A stretch of 64,000 nt of DNA from Otis tarda (Eukaryota; Chordata; Aves; Otidiformes; Otididae), in the NCBI GenBank assembly GCA_026413225.1, contig CM048557.1, positions 1,488,001-1,552,000 on the forward strand, written 5' to 3'. The notes beneath the pieces are model-generated. The model was not told where the DNA came from. It did no database searches and worked only from the letters and a program-made list of their open reading frames with translations. Each line of letters opens with the position of its first letter. Position 1 is the first letter of the stretch. Positions 22,986 to 36,300 of this stretch are shown piece after piece. The translations under genes were made by a program, and so were the position numbers.

Positions 22986-25900
22986 TCGCGAGAGAGAGAG
23001 GGCCCATGCGTGCCTCAAAGCCCAAAAACAATTCGATAATAATGTTTTAGATAGAAAATCTTGGACAGAGCAATAAGAGTTCAGAGAGTCTTATTAAGGA
23101 TTGGTCTTTCATGCAGTTTTCCCATGTAAATGTATGTATGTACGTCAGCACGTCTGTATTTTTACATTCTTTGCATTGCTCACAGGCTTGTGAGCTCAAC
23201 AGGCTCACAGCCTTGTTTGCTCAACAGGCTCTGGGCAAATATGTATATTGAGCTTGTTGTTTTGATGGTCGCCAGGAGTCAAAAGTGCTTTTCTAAGTGG
23301 CATGATGAAATGACAGATCATGAGGAAGCAAATTGGAGAGAGGGTGTGTATCTGAAAATCTGATTGCTTTTTTCCAGCAGTTATCAATTGGTATAAGAAA
23401 AGATACTGCCTCTTCTAATAACTCTTGCCGAACTACATAGGTATTCTAACGTAGAAAAAAAATGGAACCCATCTTTTCTTTGGCAAAGTTGTCATAAAAG
23501 CAGAAATATTGCTTACCCAAAGGTAGTTTTCAATGCCAGAAACATGAATCATGTTAAGAAAAGAACGACAGACAGGTCAGCAAATTATCTCTTTCCACCA
23601 AGATGATTTCATGCTGACTCACTGACAATATCGTAACCATAGACTCACCTGTTATTATGAGTTACAAGATGGATCAGAAATGAAAAACATCTATTACCTT
23701 GTTTCTCTGCTGTGAGGGGAAAGAAAAACTTCTTTCATTATATTGTTCCTCTGTAGGTCAAATTCTCATAGAGTAGATGTTCAGCAACTTGCAAAACGAC
23801 AAAAAAGATATTCTCAGGTACAATTGCACCAAATCTGAAGCACCACTTTAATAATGTAGGAGCCTTTTTGTGACATAGATCACACTTTCTTTTTGTGATG
23901 CAGGTCCCGTTCAGGTGATTGTATTTCACAGCATTACCAGTTTGAAGCCAGATTTTCATTCCGTAATTTGTTTGTTTGCCCAGGATATTTCATCTAAAGG
24001 ATATTGACTTTTAAAAGGCACCAGCCCCTTCCTCAACAGTTAAACCTGCCCAAAGGTATAAAACTTTCAGAATGGTAGCATAAGAATATGCCATATGTTT
24101 TGAAATGCAACTGACTACACTGGCATTGCAGGCTCTTATTGTCAGTTCTTAGGTGCTGGATACACTGAATTACTTCTGAATTATCATTGCCAGGGGGAAG
24201 GAATATCCACAAGGAGAACTTACAGTTCCTCTGATACATACAGCAAGAACTTAATCTAAATTTTGTCAAGTAGTTTCCATTCCTTAATTTTGCTTGTGTG
24301 TTATTTATTCCATTCTCTGGGTATGCAATCTGCATCTCTACTTACCTTCGTTATTACAACACAGAGAATGTCTATTGAAAGTCTTACTGTTTCTTCCTTT
24401 ACGAGCTTTATTGTTCATTCCTAACTGAACACGTAGCATCCTCACATAATCTGTAACTAGTTGTGCAAGAAAGACAAACATCATATTCTATTATTCTTTT
24501 ATTCTTGTTTTAGCAATTAACATATGTAAATTGCACTGTTGATAGGAATGAAACTTCTCTAGTGAAGCAAACATTTATTACTCTTAACAATAAAAATGTT
24601 CTCACTAAAAAAAATATTCATATATGGAAGTAATAAAAATACAGCAGAACAGTGTAACATATGTTGAGTACATTTGTGCTTGTGTCCCTTTTTAATATAG
24701 GAAACTTGTTTTTCATGCTAAGATTTGTCTTCTATCATGTATGTCTACATAGCAGTGTCCTGAAACAGCATTGGAAGGCCACTAGTTTGTAAGTTAGTGT
24801 ACTAGGTATGCTTCTGGCACACAAAACTATTCCGCAGATGTGGTTTAGTAGTCACTGGCTGCTCATGTAAATTCACGTTGTCAGTGAAGCAGTGAAAGAC
24901 AGCTGTGCAGGACAAAGAAACTGCTACAAAGGCAGGCAGCATCTGGCCTTTTGCTCAAGGACCTATTGTTCAGGCATACTAAAATGAAAAACAGAAATGT
25001 TATTTCTTGCTCTATGCTTAAACTAAAACCTCAGTTATTTAGAACTGTCACATCCATAACTTGTGGTCACTAAATGATCTCTGAAAAAAAGAGGTGAATA
25101 TTACTTTGAAATGTGGCCACAGAATTAATAGTATAATTATACAATTTTACGTTTACATTAATAGTGCAGTGACAATGAGAAAATCATAAAGCAGAAGAGT
25201 TTATAAACTGAGTGCCAGACATGTCCATGTGCCTTGAGTGAGTTATTTTACCTTTTGCATAGACCAAATGGTGGTGGGTTCTTTCTGACCCGCCAAAAAA
25301 AAAAAACAAAAAAAACAAAAAAAACCCAACACAGACAAAATCAAACTCGAGTTTCAAAGAACATAAAAAATGTTATGTATCTTCTAGAACAGTAATATGC
25401 TGTAGTACTTCTGTACTTTTAACCTCTTTTCTGATGCAGCTGTTATGGCTTACAGAATAGAGCAGCGGTTGTACAAGTGCATTTCCCATGCTTTTTTTGT
25501 TTGACAGACTGATGTGCAGAATGAGAACATGTTGGGAAACCCATACTGAATGCTACACATACTTGTGCATATGCCATTGCATCTTTAAATGGAGATATAT
25601 CCCAGGCTGCAGGAATATGTTATGGTCTTTAGTAATCAGCGTGTATCCAGAATAATTCTACTGGAGTTAATTTTGACTGAAATCACAATTTGGCCCATGT
25701 ATCTAGCACAATGTTTTAGTGGAGATAGTTGTTTTCACTTTCAGTAATGGTTTATTTTGAACCCGAGAAGCAGTTTGGTTAATATTTATGTAAATATTAA
25801 GGCCTATATCCTTGATAGCTGTCAATTGTTAAAATTATAAGAGCAATTTGTTGTCAGCTGAAGTGTTTAAACCAGTAGCATTCAATACTGAAGTTCTAGT

Positions 25901-28900
25901 ATGTCAGAAAGGGCTTCTGCATAGCTGACCTTGCCTTCAGGCAGAGAGATCGTCTAGATGACTTCTTGAAATTGATTCCAGGCCCTTTTTTTTTTTTCAT
26001 GATCCATTACCTTCTCATCTTCCCTGCAATGGCAGAAATGCATCCTTGCTGCTACTTCTTACTAGAATAGATGTTTTTCAAGAAGTTCTGATCTGGTATT
26101 CTGTGAGCTATCATAGCAATGAAAAAAAGTAGAGCTAGAGATATCTGTAAGAGAAATTATAATGATCTTGATTCTTGCATCATTGATTATAGATGTGAGA
26201 TGGTCTTAAGTAATATCAGGTTCCCATCACGAGAGTCCAAAACTGGTATTTTAAGTTTTGAGTAATGTGATTGATCTCAATATTAACCCCATGATCTGAA
26301 AACTAGACCTTTTTCAGGTACCACAAGGTGGACACTCAAAAAAGTTTTGAATAATTTTACATAGGAGAAATTCATGCTATTTTTGAAAACTCATTTAGAG
26401 ATAAACTGGGGAAAAAATGAGTTTGTGTCTTGTTGAACTTTGAAGCAGCTGTTTCCCTGATGTGTGCTGTGGATGAGGCTAACAATATGTGGATTGACTG
26501 CAATATGTGTGAAATTTTTGGCTTATATTAGGTAGAAGACTAGTCTAAGAGTTCTGTTGGGCATGTTCCAAGTTAAAATCCAGTGTTTTTAATTGTTTAC
26601 TATTGAACTTTTGAAGAACATACTTAATCAGAGTTTCTGCACTTTGAGTGCTTTAACGTAAGCTCCTCAATGTTGTGACTGGGAAAAAATAACGAGCAGG
26701 AGCAAGAAAAGGTATGTGAGCCTTTACCCACCCTCTTGAGATCCTAGTTTTCAGCTTTGCCTTAGCTACTGGGCAGTCTCAGGAGAAAGCAGTAGACTGT
26801 TGAGGCAGGCTTTGGATACTTAGGCAGTGTATAACTTTTGATGTAGCTCACATAGAGTTAGTGGCATATATGGAACAGTTTGGAAAGCCTTGCACTACAG
26901 CAAACAATGTTATGGCCAAAGGGTCAGATTTTCAAAGGCTAAGTATTAACCAGTCCATCTTTCAACATCTGCTTGCAAGATACTCAGACTCTTGACAGTG
27001 ATTTTGTGGCGATCTGCCTGCTTTTACTTTTTCTTCAAGGGGAGCTTAGCTCTACTGAAATTCCAGGTCTTGGATACAAACATCTTTCTGAAGATGCTAG
27101 TTTAAGCCACTTGACATACCAGAGGTATCTCTTACTATTGCAGGGTTTACAAAAAAATAAAGTGAACTGGCAGAGGAAATAATTGGAGACAACAGTGAAT
27201 TGATTTGTATATCCAAATGGAAATATATATAACACTTAAATAAATTGCTAGTGGTAGATTAACTTCTTGTAACACTGTACACAAATCCTGATATTTTTTG
27301 TTGTTGTTGTTGCTGTAGAAGGTAAAGAAAATCTGATTGGTACTCATGTGTGCATATATGTATATAAGCAAAATACATCCTTTCTGTTTTCTGAAAGTGA
27401 TTCAGAATGTCAACTGAGTCAGCATAGACTGAAAGAATATGATTAATACACATCAGTGATGTGTACCCTATAGGTGTTCCTAATGTACTAGACTCTTCCA
27501 GAATTCCTTAATGAATCCCAAATTTATATGTGTTGGAAGCTAGTCAGAAGGAAGGAAAAACAATGTCCCACCTCCCCTCCTCAAAAAACCTGTGATAATT
27601 TATTTACATTTTGATCACATAACTGAAACATATTTGTGTTCTGTTTTGAAGAAACCAGACACTCCTGCAGAATTTTTGAGACACAATTTGTGAGTAATCC
27701 CACTTAGTACCTCTGTTTTCAATGTGGAGCTAACAAATAATGTAATGATTCAATATATTCCATGGTTTTTAGAAAGAGTTTGCACAGACTAGGTGTACAC
27801 CTGAGAGTACATGGAGTCTTACATTAGCAACTCAGAGTGAACTAGGGATATTTTTTGGTACGAATTTGTGTTGTGTCAGCACTGGGATACGCACTTAGCT
27901 ATGTTGGTGGTATACTCAAAATTATTTCATTCCTGGCAGACCTGAGATTTAAATTGTGTATCTGGTTGCCACCAGAGGTACTCCCTTGAAATGTGGATGT
28001 GGGATTCTCCAGCAATTAGCTCTCCTGCATGGTGTGCACTCAGGCATACAGCATACAGTCTAAACTCATTGCTAGTAAAGATGCAATGTGGACATTTTGT
28101 CCTGGAATTGTAATAGATTGCAGAAAAATGAACTCTGATCCTTCCGTTTTTAGGTACCCTCAGTTATATAAATGCACCTTATGTGATATTTAAGTCCCCT
28201 GATGGCCGTTACTGGCTACTCTGAAATACTCCATGGTTAATCAGAGAGGTGTTAATGTAGCAAAGTCCAAGATCACAGAAGGATAAACAAGTAGCCATTT
28301 TTCTAAACATTATTCTGATAAGGCTTTGAATTTAGTCCAATAAGCCTGTTAATGAATACAATAGCTTACAGCACTTTAGAATTAAGTAATAAAAAAAAAA
28401 AATCAAACTGAGTCAATTAAAAGCCTGCAGTAAACACAATAAGCTACTGTAGAGTTAATATATTTTTGAGGAAAATGTCTATATTCAACATGTCTAAAAT
28501 GAAATGGCAATGAAAGTTTCAGTTCTAATGTCACTTTTAAAGTTTTAACTATGGTCAGAGATAGTTTAAATATTCAGTAGGAGATAGCAGAGATCTGTTC
28601 TCTGTTGTTTTGAGCAACGTTTTGTGTAAGGGATTTGTCAAAGTAAAGTTGAAATGGTAATTACAGGATGAAAGAAAGGAAAAGAGAGAAAAGAAGGAGC
28701 AGGACAAGCAGGTGCCAATGCACAAAGAAGCACATAAAAACGTGGTAACTGCACAGCATGGCTGTTGTGACTGTAAAGCCTTGCTACTTCAGGGCTAAAA
28801 ATATGTTGGGAATTAATATTCTTGCTCCTAGAAAACTGTATAAGGATTATTTGTTGTACCCTTTGCTTGTTTAAAAGATTCTGACAACGGTAGGTGAAAA

Positions 28901-29500
28901 TGTACCTTAAAATCTCCCATTTAGTGAAAATCCTTCTACTGATTCCTTTTCGTTTCTGGAAAATGGACAGTTAGATATCCCTTGGAGGGAAGTAAGATTC
29001 CTTAGCTTTAATAGTTTGAGATAAATGGCATGCACACCCTGTACACCCTCAAAAGCTTTACTTCCCATCACCCTCACTTCAGGCAGTATAAAGGTTCTTT
29101 TCCCAGTAGGGTTATTTTAATCCTGGAAAGAGAACAAGCCGCTGATTTTTTTTTTTTTTAATTTTTTTTTTCATTTGTTAAATCAGTGGAGTTAGGTAAA
29201 TGTTAGGGAGTTTATACTTCAAACCTGTTGATAATGACTGTCTGTGTATGACTACAGAAACTCTTCTTCCTGTAACATACTCCATCTGCAGACCAGCCCT
29301 TAAACCTCTGCTGGCCTCTGACTCTTTCTCCATTTTTCTTTTATAACCCCCTTCTTTCCTTATTTGGCTTTTTATCTTCTTTTTGTCGTTCTAAGATTTA
29401 TGCCAACTGTCATTTTCTCTACTTTTTTCTTACAAATCTTCCTCTGATCTTCCTATCCCACATCTTCTGTTTTTCTTTTTCCTTCTCTTTCTTTCTTCTT
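22986..29500. other. AT-rich non-coding stretch
   Basis: No gene or clear element. Simple tracts include an A-rich block at 25291-25330, a TTG run near 27299-27313 and T-runs at 29148-29171. Longest frames are about 100 codons with no recognisable domain. Confidence 0.65.
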
Positions 29501-30235
29501 GGGCGGAGAATGGATTGAGAGCAGCCCTGAGGAGAAAGACTTGGGAGTGCTGGTAGACGAGAGGCTCAACATGAGCGGGCAATGCGCCCTTGCGGCCCAG
29601 AAGGCCAACCGCATCCTGGGCTGCATCAAGAGGAGCGTGGCTGGCAGGTCGAGGGAGGTGATTCTCCCCCTCTACTCTGCCCTGGTGAGACCCCACCTGG
29701 AGTACTGCGTCCAGTTCTGGAGCCCCCAACACAAGAAGGACATGGACCAGTTGGAAAGGGTCCAGAGGAGGGCCACCAAGATGATCAGAGGGCTGGAGCA
29801 CCTCTCCTATGAGGACAGGCTGAGAGAGTTGGGGCTGTTCAGCCTGGAGAAGAGGAGGCTCCGGGGAGACCTGATAGCGGTCTTCCAATACCTCAAGGGG
29901 GCCTACAGGAAAGATGGGGAGAAACTGTTCAGTAGGGCCTGTTGTGATAGGACAAGGGGTAATGGGTTTAAATTAGAAGGAGCTAGGTTTAGATTAGATA
30001 TTAGAAAAAAATTTTTTACAATGAGAGTTGTAGAGCACTGGAACAGGTTGCCCAGAGAGGTGGTGGATGCCCCATCCCTGGAAGTGTTCAAGGCCAGGCT
30101 GGATGAGGCTCTGAGCAACCTGATCTAGTCAGGGATGTCCCTGCTCTTGCAGGGGGGTTGGACTAGATGACCTTTGAACGTCCCTTCCAACTCTAACCAT
30201 TCTATGATTCTATGATTCTATGATTCTATGATTCT
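29501..30235 (+). mobile_element. CR1 3' fragment, copy 1 (CR1-A)
   Basis: The frame from 29499 to 30128 encodes the CR1 ORF2 C-terminal region ([58 protein letters not shown]). The 3' untranslated end and an (ATTCTATG)n tail of about 4.6 units at 30199-30235 follow. It is 5'-truncated. The ~200-codon open frame shows it is a young copy. Confidence 0.95.
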
Positions 30236-31072
30236 CATACATGGATTTGCTTATATGTATTTTTCACTAGCTTTATCACCATAAAAACTTGCTGTGATTG
30301 CAGCTGGTACACAGTAGTATCTCTCTCCCCATGTTATCTTAGATACTGCTGTGTGATAATAGACAGTAGATGTTGAGATTTCAGAGATCGTTGTACCTCA
30401 TGACAGGCTGCTAAACTGGTGTTTCAGAAAGGACTGACAGATGCTTCTCTTTCTACACATGGTTGTTAAAGCTGCAGGACACTGACAGGTATTCAGATAA
30501 GAATAACTGGAGGTATCAAGCCCTTCCCATTAAGTATATTTGGATGGTTTTCTCCCAGTTTTAAGGAAGGAATACAAATTTATTTCAAAGGTTTTTATAA
30601 AAATCTTTACTCTTAAGGTAACTGTAGCAGTTTATCCATTTAGGGAGGTTCAAAGAGAGGATCAGCGAAGTGTGTTCCTAGGATTCTGGTAGCATTCAGA
30701 GTAATTATATGGTGAAACTTTTGGCATCTCTACATTGTGGCATCCTGGTTCAGGTCTGCAAACTTCACTGTATGTTTATACATTAATTATATTGTGATCT
30801 ATCACTCTTACCAAAAGAGAGAGGATGAGGACATGTCTGCTACCCCCCCCCCCAAAAAGCACATTATCAAACAAAACAGTTCCCTGAGAAGAAATGCATT
30901 TGGCAATCCAAAGCATAGCATGGAATTCATAGTAAGCAGAGCACGCATTTCTCAGCAAAAAATTAACGTAAATGTACACAGGCAATTCACATTTCACTTT
31001 GTAAGTATTATTGTAGCTGTGCTAACTATTATACAGAAAAAGACAACACAATCTTGCTGCAGACTGAACTAG
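30236..31072 (+). other. Spacer, copy 1, of the tandem duplication
   Basis: Non-coding, AT-rich sequence with an 11-base C-run near 30843. It is practically identical to 31798-32635. Small frames in it are not believable genes. Confidence 0.8.
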
Positions 31073-31797
31073 GTGGGTTAAGAGCAGCCCTGAGGAGAAG
31101 GACTTGGGAGTGCTGGTGGACAAGAAGCTCAACATGAGCTGACAATGCACGTTTGCGCCCCAGAGGGCCAACTGCATCCTGGGCTGCATCAAGAGGAGCG
31201 TAGTCAGCAGGTCGAGGGAGGTGATTCTCCCCCTCTACTCTGCCCTGGTGAGACCCCACCTGGAGTACTGCGTCCAGTTCTGGAGCCCCCAACACAAGAA
31301 GGACATGGACCAGTTGGAAAGGGTCCAGAGGAGGGCCACCAAGATGATCAGAGGGCTGGAGCACCTCTCCTATGAGGACAGGCTGAGAGAGTTGGGGCTG
31401 TTCAGCCTGGAGAAGAGGAGGCTCCGGGGAGACCTGATAGCGGTCTTCCAATACCTCAAGGGGGCCTACAGGAAAGATGGGGAGAAACTGTTCAGTAGGG
31501 CCTGTTGTGATAGGACAAGGGGTAATGGGTTTAAATTAGAAGGAGCTAGGTTTAGATTAGATATTAGAAAAAAATTTTTTACAATGAGAGTTGTAGAGCA
31601 CTGGAACAGGTTGCCCAGAGAGGTGGTGGATGCCCCATCCCTGGAAGTGTTCAAGGCCAGGCTGGATGAGGCTCTGAGCAACCTGATCTAGTCAGGGATG
31701 TCCCTGCTCTTGCAGGGGGTTGGACTAGATGACCTTTGAACGTCCCTTCCAACTCTAACCATTCTATGATTCTATGATTCTATGATTCTATGATTCT
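31073..31797 (+). mobile_element. CR1 3' fragment, copy 2 (hybrid of copies 1 and 3)
   Basis: Up to position 31206 every variant matches copy 3 (ATGAGCTGACAATGCACG, GCGTAGTCAGCAGG). From 31244 on, every variant matches copy 1, including the C-terminal frame 31221-31691 and the ~4.6-unit octamer tail at 31761-31797. The stop within ATGAGCTGA breaks the 5' frame, as in copy 3. Confidence 0.95.
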
Positions 31798-32635
31798 CAT
31801 ACATGGATTTGCTTATATGTATTTTTCACTAGCTTTATCACCATAAAAACTTGCTGTGATTGCAGCTGGTACACAGTAGTATCTCTCTCCCCATGTTATC
31901 TTAGATACTGCTGTGTGATAATAGACAGTAGATGTTGAGATTTCAGAGATCGTTGTACCTCATGACAGGCTGCTAAACTGGTGTTTCAGAAAGGACTGAC
32001 AGATGCTTCTCTTTCTACACATGGTTGTTAAAGCTGCAGGACACTGACAGGTATTCAGATAAGAATAACTGGAGGTATCAAGCCCTTCCCATTAAGTATA
32101 TTTGGATGGTTTTCTCCCAGTTTTAAGGAAGGAATACAAATTTATTTCAAAGGTTTTTATAAAAATCTTTACTCTTAAGGTAACTGTAGCAGTTTATCCA
32201 TTTAGGGAGGTTCAAAGAGAGGATCAGCGAAGTGTGTTCCTAGGATTCTGGTAGCATTCAGAGTAATTATATGGTGAAACTTTTGGCATCTCTACATTGT
32301 GGCATCCTGGTTCAGGTCTGCAAACTTCACTGTATGTTTATACATTAATTATATTGTGATCTATCACTCTTACCAAAAGAGAGAGGATGAGGACATGTCT
32401 GCTACCCCCCCCCCCCAAAAAGCACATTATCAAACAAAACAGTTCCCTGAGAAGAAATGCATTTGGCAATCCAAAGCATAGCATGGAATTCATAGTAAGC
32501 AGAGCACGCATTTCTCAGCAAAAAATTAACGTAAATGTACACAGGCAATTCACATTTCACTTTGTAAGTATTATTGTAGCTGTGCTAACTATTATACAGA
32601 AAAAGACAACACAATCTTGCTGCAGACTGAACTAG
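31798..32635 (+). other. Spacer, copy 2, of the tandem duplication
   Basis: Copy of 30236-31072, with a 12-base C-run instead of 11. Otherwise no clear difference was seen. Confidence 0.8.
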
Positions 32636-33345
32636 GTGGGTTAAGAGCAGCCCTGAGGAGAAGGACTTGGGAGTGCTGGTGGACAAGAAGCTCAACATGA
32701 GCTGACAATGCACGTTTGCGCCCCAGAGGGCCAACTGCATCCTGGGCTGCATCAAGAGGAGCGTAGTCAGCAGGTCGAGGGAGGTGATTCTCCCCCTCTA
32801 CTCTGCTCTGGTGAGACCCCACCTGGAGTACTGTGTCCAGTTCTGGAGCCCCCAACATAAGAAGGACATGGACCAGTTGGAGAAGGTCCAGAGGAGGGCC
32901 ACAAAGATGATAAAAGGGCTGGAGCACCTTTCCTATGAGGACAGGCTGAGAGAGTTGGGGCTGTTCAGCCAGGAGAAGAGAAGGCTCCAGGGAGACCTGA
33001 TAGCAGCGTTCCAATACCTAAATGAGTTCTACAGGAAAGATGGGGAAAAACTCTTCAGTAGGGCCTGTTGTAATAGGACAAGGGGTAATGATTTTAAAAT
33101 AGAGGCAGGTAGATTTAGATTAGATATTAGGAAAACATTTTTTACAGTGAGGGTGGTGGAACGCTGGAACAGGTTTCAGAGAGGTGGTTGATGCCCCATC
33201 CCTGGAAACATTCAAGGCCAGGTTGGATGAGGCTCTGAGCAACCTGATCTGGTTGGAGATGTCCCTGCTTCTTGCAGGGGGCTGGATTCGATGACCCTTA
33301 AATGTCCCTTCCAACCCAAACCAAACCAAACCATTCTATGATTCT
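32636..33345 (+). mobile_element. CR1 3' fragment, copy 3 (CR1-B)
   Basis: Same CR1 region as copies 1 and 2, but with its own substitutions. The open frame 32784-33191 covers the ORF2 C-terminal part and breaks at a deletion near 33175. The 3' end has a CCAAA run (about 33314-33332) before a short octamer tail at 33333-33345. It begins at almost the same CR1 position as copy 1. Confidence 0.95.
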
Positions 33346-36300
33346 AAATAAAGCATTTACTTTGGCTGCTTGTAAATAAGCGTTGCATTTCAGAGTTTAT
33401 TTCTAGAAGGTGGTTGGGTTGGGTTTTTTTGGTTTTGGTTTTTTTTTTTTTTTGGTTGTTTTTATTGATTAATATTAGTACTGGGATTGGAGATGGTAGT
33501 TTATTGTTGCAGAAAAATACCTTGAACACCTTGTAGTCCAGGGGTTGCACTGATGAATTAGAGTTTAGGAGTCTTGGGATCTTTTAAATCATTCATCTGC
33601 TATTTGGCTTCAGTAAGTCTCCTCTGTTTTCCATACTGTGCCTGTTTTTGTAATTAAGGAGAGTGAGGACTGTCTTCTACTACATATCTTCTACAGGTCA
33701 ACGCTCATCTTGCTTGTGACCTTAGTGTAATTAATCTATCAATTTACCAGTTAACTAAAGCAGACGATCACCATACTAATGTTGTTTTTTTCTAGTCATT
33801 AGCATGGTGTAAAACTTGGCAGATGGTCGTTGTTCTGATAGTTAGGTGCTCAACGTATAGTAAGGCTGATAAGCACTGAAGTCTAAATTTGACTTGCGGA
33901 TTGTTGGACCATCCTGGCTGCAGTTGTTTAAGAGTTTATCATTCCAATGGCCTATGACATATATAATGTAGATACTTGAATGCATCTTCACTTTAAAATA
34001 ATCATGCAGGAAAGGAAAATGGGGAGACCAGACAGAGAATGTTATTTTACAATTTGTGACTTGAGACAGAAGCCCACAGACCTTAGCTAGTGTAGTAATT
34101 GAGTTAAAATGTTGAGAATAGTCTAATATTTTGTCTTTTCATGCTGCATCCCTGTAAAAATATCACCATTATTATAGTAATCAAAAATAAATGCAGTGTT
34201 GCCACTGTTTAGTAGACTCTACTATCTGCAAGAACTAGGCAATAAGACCAATTTCATCTGAGGTAGAATTCTTTGCACAGTGAATACAAGCATTTCCATT
34301 AAGGCTGAAGATGAGCTACTGTAAACTCAATTTTAAAATATTGATTACATTTTATGCAAAATTTTTCTATTTTCACACTTTATTGTTTTCAATTTCTCAG
34401 AATCTGACAGATGTACATCAGGGCAGAATGCCCTATGAAACTTCCTGCTTCAAGAATTCTTGATGGAATTGTTCCAGTTTTGCCTGTACAGTTTCAAATA
34501 CATTTATTTTCTAGCTGATTTTAAGACCAGACCACAAAGAGCTAAGCCAAGCACAGTAGAACGCAAACTTAGGACTATGTCCTACCTGGCTGGTGACTAG
34601 GTGTCTAGCTGTACAAAAGAAAGTGAGATATACTTTCTTAAAGACTTAGGTCATAGTTCTAATATATTTATCAGTGTGTAATTTCTGTATTTGGTAAACA
34701 CTGCAAGAATACATTAGGATGTAAGGATGTCCTTGGAACAAGGAAACCCCACCAGTGCCTACCTTCTTCCATTCCCATTTTGAAAGAAAGATTGAATATT
34801 TATTCTTTCTTTTGGGCCAGCATTGAGTTATCAAGATAAAGGAAAGCATAGAGAGCACACTGGCCATAAAATTGAGTAGAATGTACAATTTTTTTCATGA
34901 TTATGGTAGAGGCTGGAAAACAATACTGAAAATAAGGACATGCCAAAGCAATTTTTAGGTGGCAGAGAACTAATTCATGCCATAGTTTTAAGTAAATGAT
35001 GCTTTGTATCCTGTACAGTCGGTGCTGGTTAGTATGTCATGCAAAACTCTTTAGGAAGGTACTTCTTTCCACTACCAGGTAAAATACCATTTTTCTCAAC
35101 TTAGGACACTTTCCAGATCCTTTCCAACTCAGCTGTATGTTCAAGTAAGTGTTGGAGCTTCCAGCTGTTCCTCTGATTCCCTATAGTAACATACATTTAA
35201 TTATATGATTTCCATGAATTCATATATGCCCTGCTATGCATTCTGAATCCATTTGGATGTTAAAATACAACAGGGAAAATTGTAGTAACATAGCAAGCAA
35301 GAAAAAATTAAGTATGAAATTTGACATGAAAATAGTAAGACCTGATATATATTTAAATACAGTTATTTTTATATCTAATAGCATCATTTTATGAAAAACT
35401 ACCCTAACAAAATAGTTTCAAATTTTCTCGGTGTACATGTCTCTGAATGTTATTCAGTGATCGTCTGGGTCCTAATTAGCTAAGTCTTGTTGGCATAAGC
35501 TTGTTTCCTTTGGTGGTATGTCTTGTAGATATGAAAAGTAGTCCACGGATCCTCAAATACCTTCAGACTACAGGTTTTCAACCAATTTGTTGGTATTTTA
35601 AAAAAGCATTTGGAAAATAAATTTGTAATTAGATTAAGGATAAGATTTTCTGGGTCTTTCCCTTCAGTGATTGTTACTATTGTCTCTGATCATGCTAGGT
35701 GTAAGCAAGCCCGGACCTAACCTTCATGATCATGAAGGGTCTCACCTTCATGAGTGGGAAAATAGTCATTCTGTCCACAGTCTAGACAACTAGAATAACT
35801 ATTTATTGTTAAAGAGAAGTGGAAGCCATGAAAGAGTGAACACACTTTTGTCTGTTTGGGTCAATACAATAAACCACAATTGGTTTGATATGCCCTCCAA
35901 TACTCTCAGGTGCCTTTTCACAACCTCCTACTGGAGGAGTGAGTGCCTGTGTTCTGACTCAGGATCTATATGTCTGAGCAAGGTGGCTCTTGGCTCTTTT
36001 TTCTCCCTGCTGTAAGGCAGAAGTTGTAGTTTAGGTAGGCAAAGTTGTCTTCCACTTGTGATTTTTCGCATCTGTGCAAAGACTGCGATTCAGCATAGAA
36101 CAGTGAAAAATTATTCATTTTTCCCTTTCCCCTCCTTCCCTTATAACTGGCAGGCAACATTTCACATCTATGTGTTAACAACTGCCTTTTTCTGAACAGC
36201 AGGTTAGCATGATGGACCATAGATTCTCAGAACTGTGAATTGCATGCAGTTACCTTCATTTTTTATCTTTCAAAATATTGCGGCCAGGAAACACTTAAGG

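Larger units (their letters stand above)
29645..32770 (+). repeat. Tandem duplication, unit 1,563 bp, two copies
   Basis: Matching points lie exactly 1,563 bp apart (29519, 31082, 32645). Each unit is most of a CR1 plus an ~840-bp spacer. The differences seen between the units are one G in the CR1 3' end (offset by one) and a C-run of 11 against 12 (30843 and 32405 areas). The middle CR1 is a hybrid of the outer two, which identifies unequal crossover between CR1 copies as the cause. Confidence 0.9.

Noticed and set aside
30199-30235. Microsatellite of period 8 as an independent repeat
   Set aside because: It is the normal octamer tail of the CR1 element.
29501-33345. CRISPR-like spaced repeats
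   Set aside because: The repeats are CR1 pieces of ~700 bp with two identical spacers, explained by unequal crossover.
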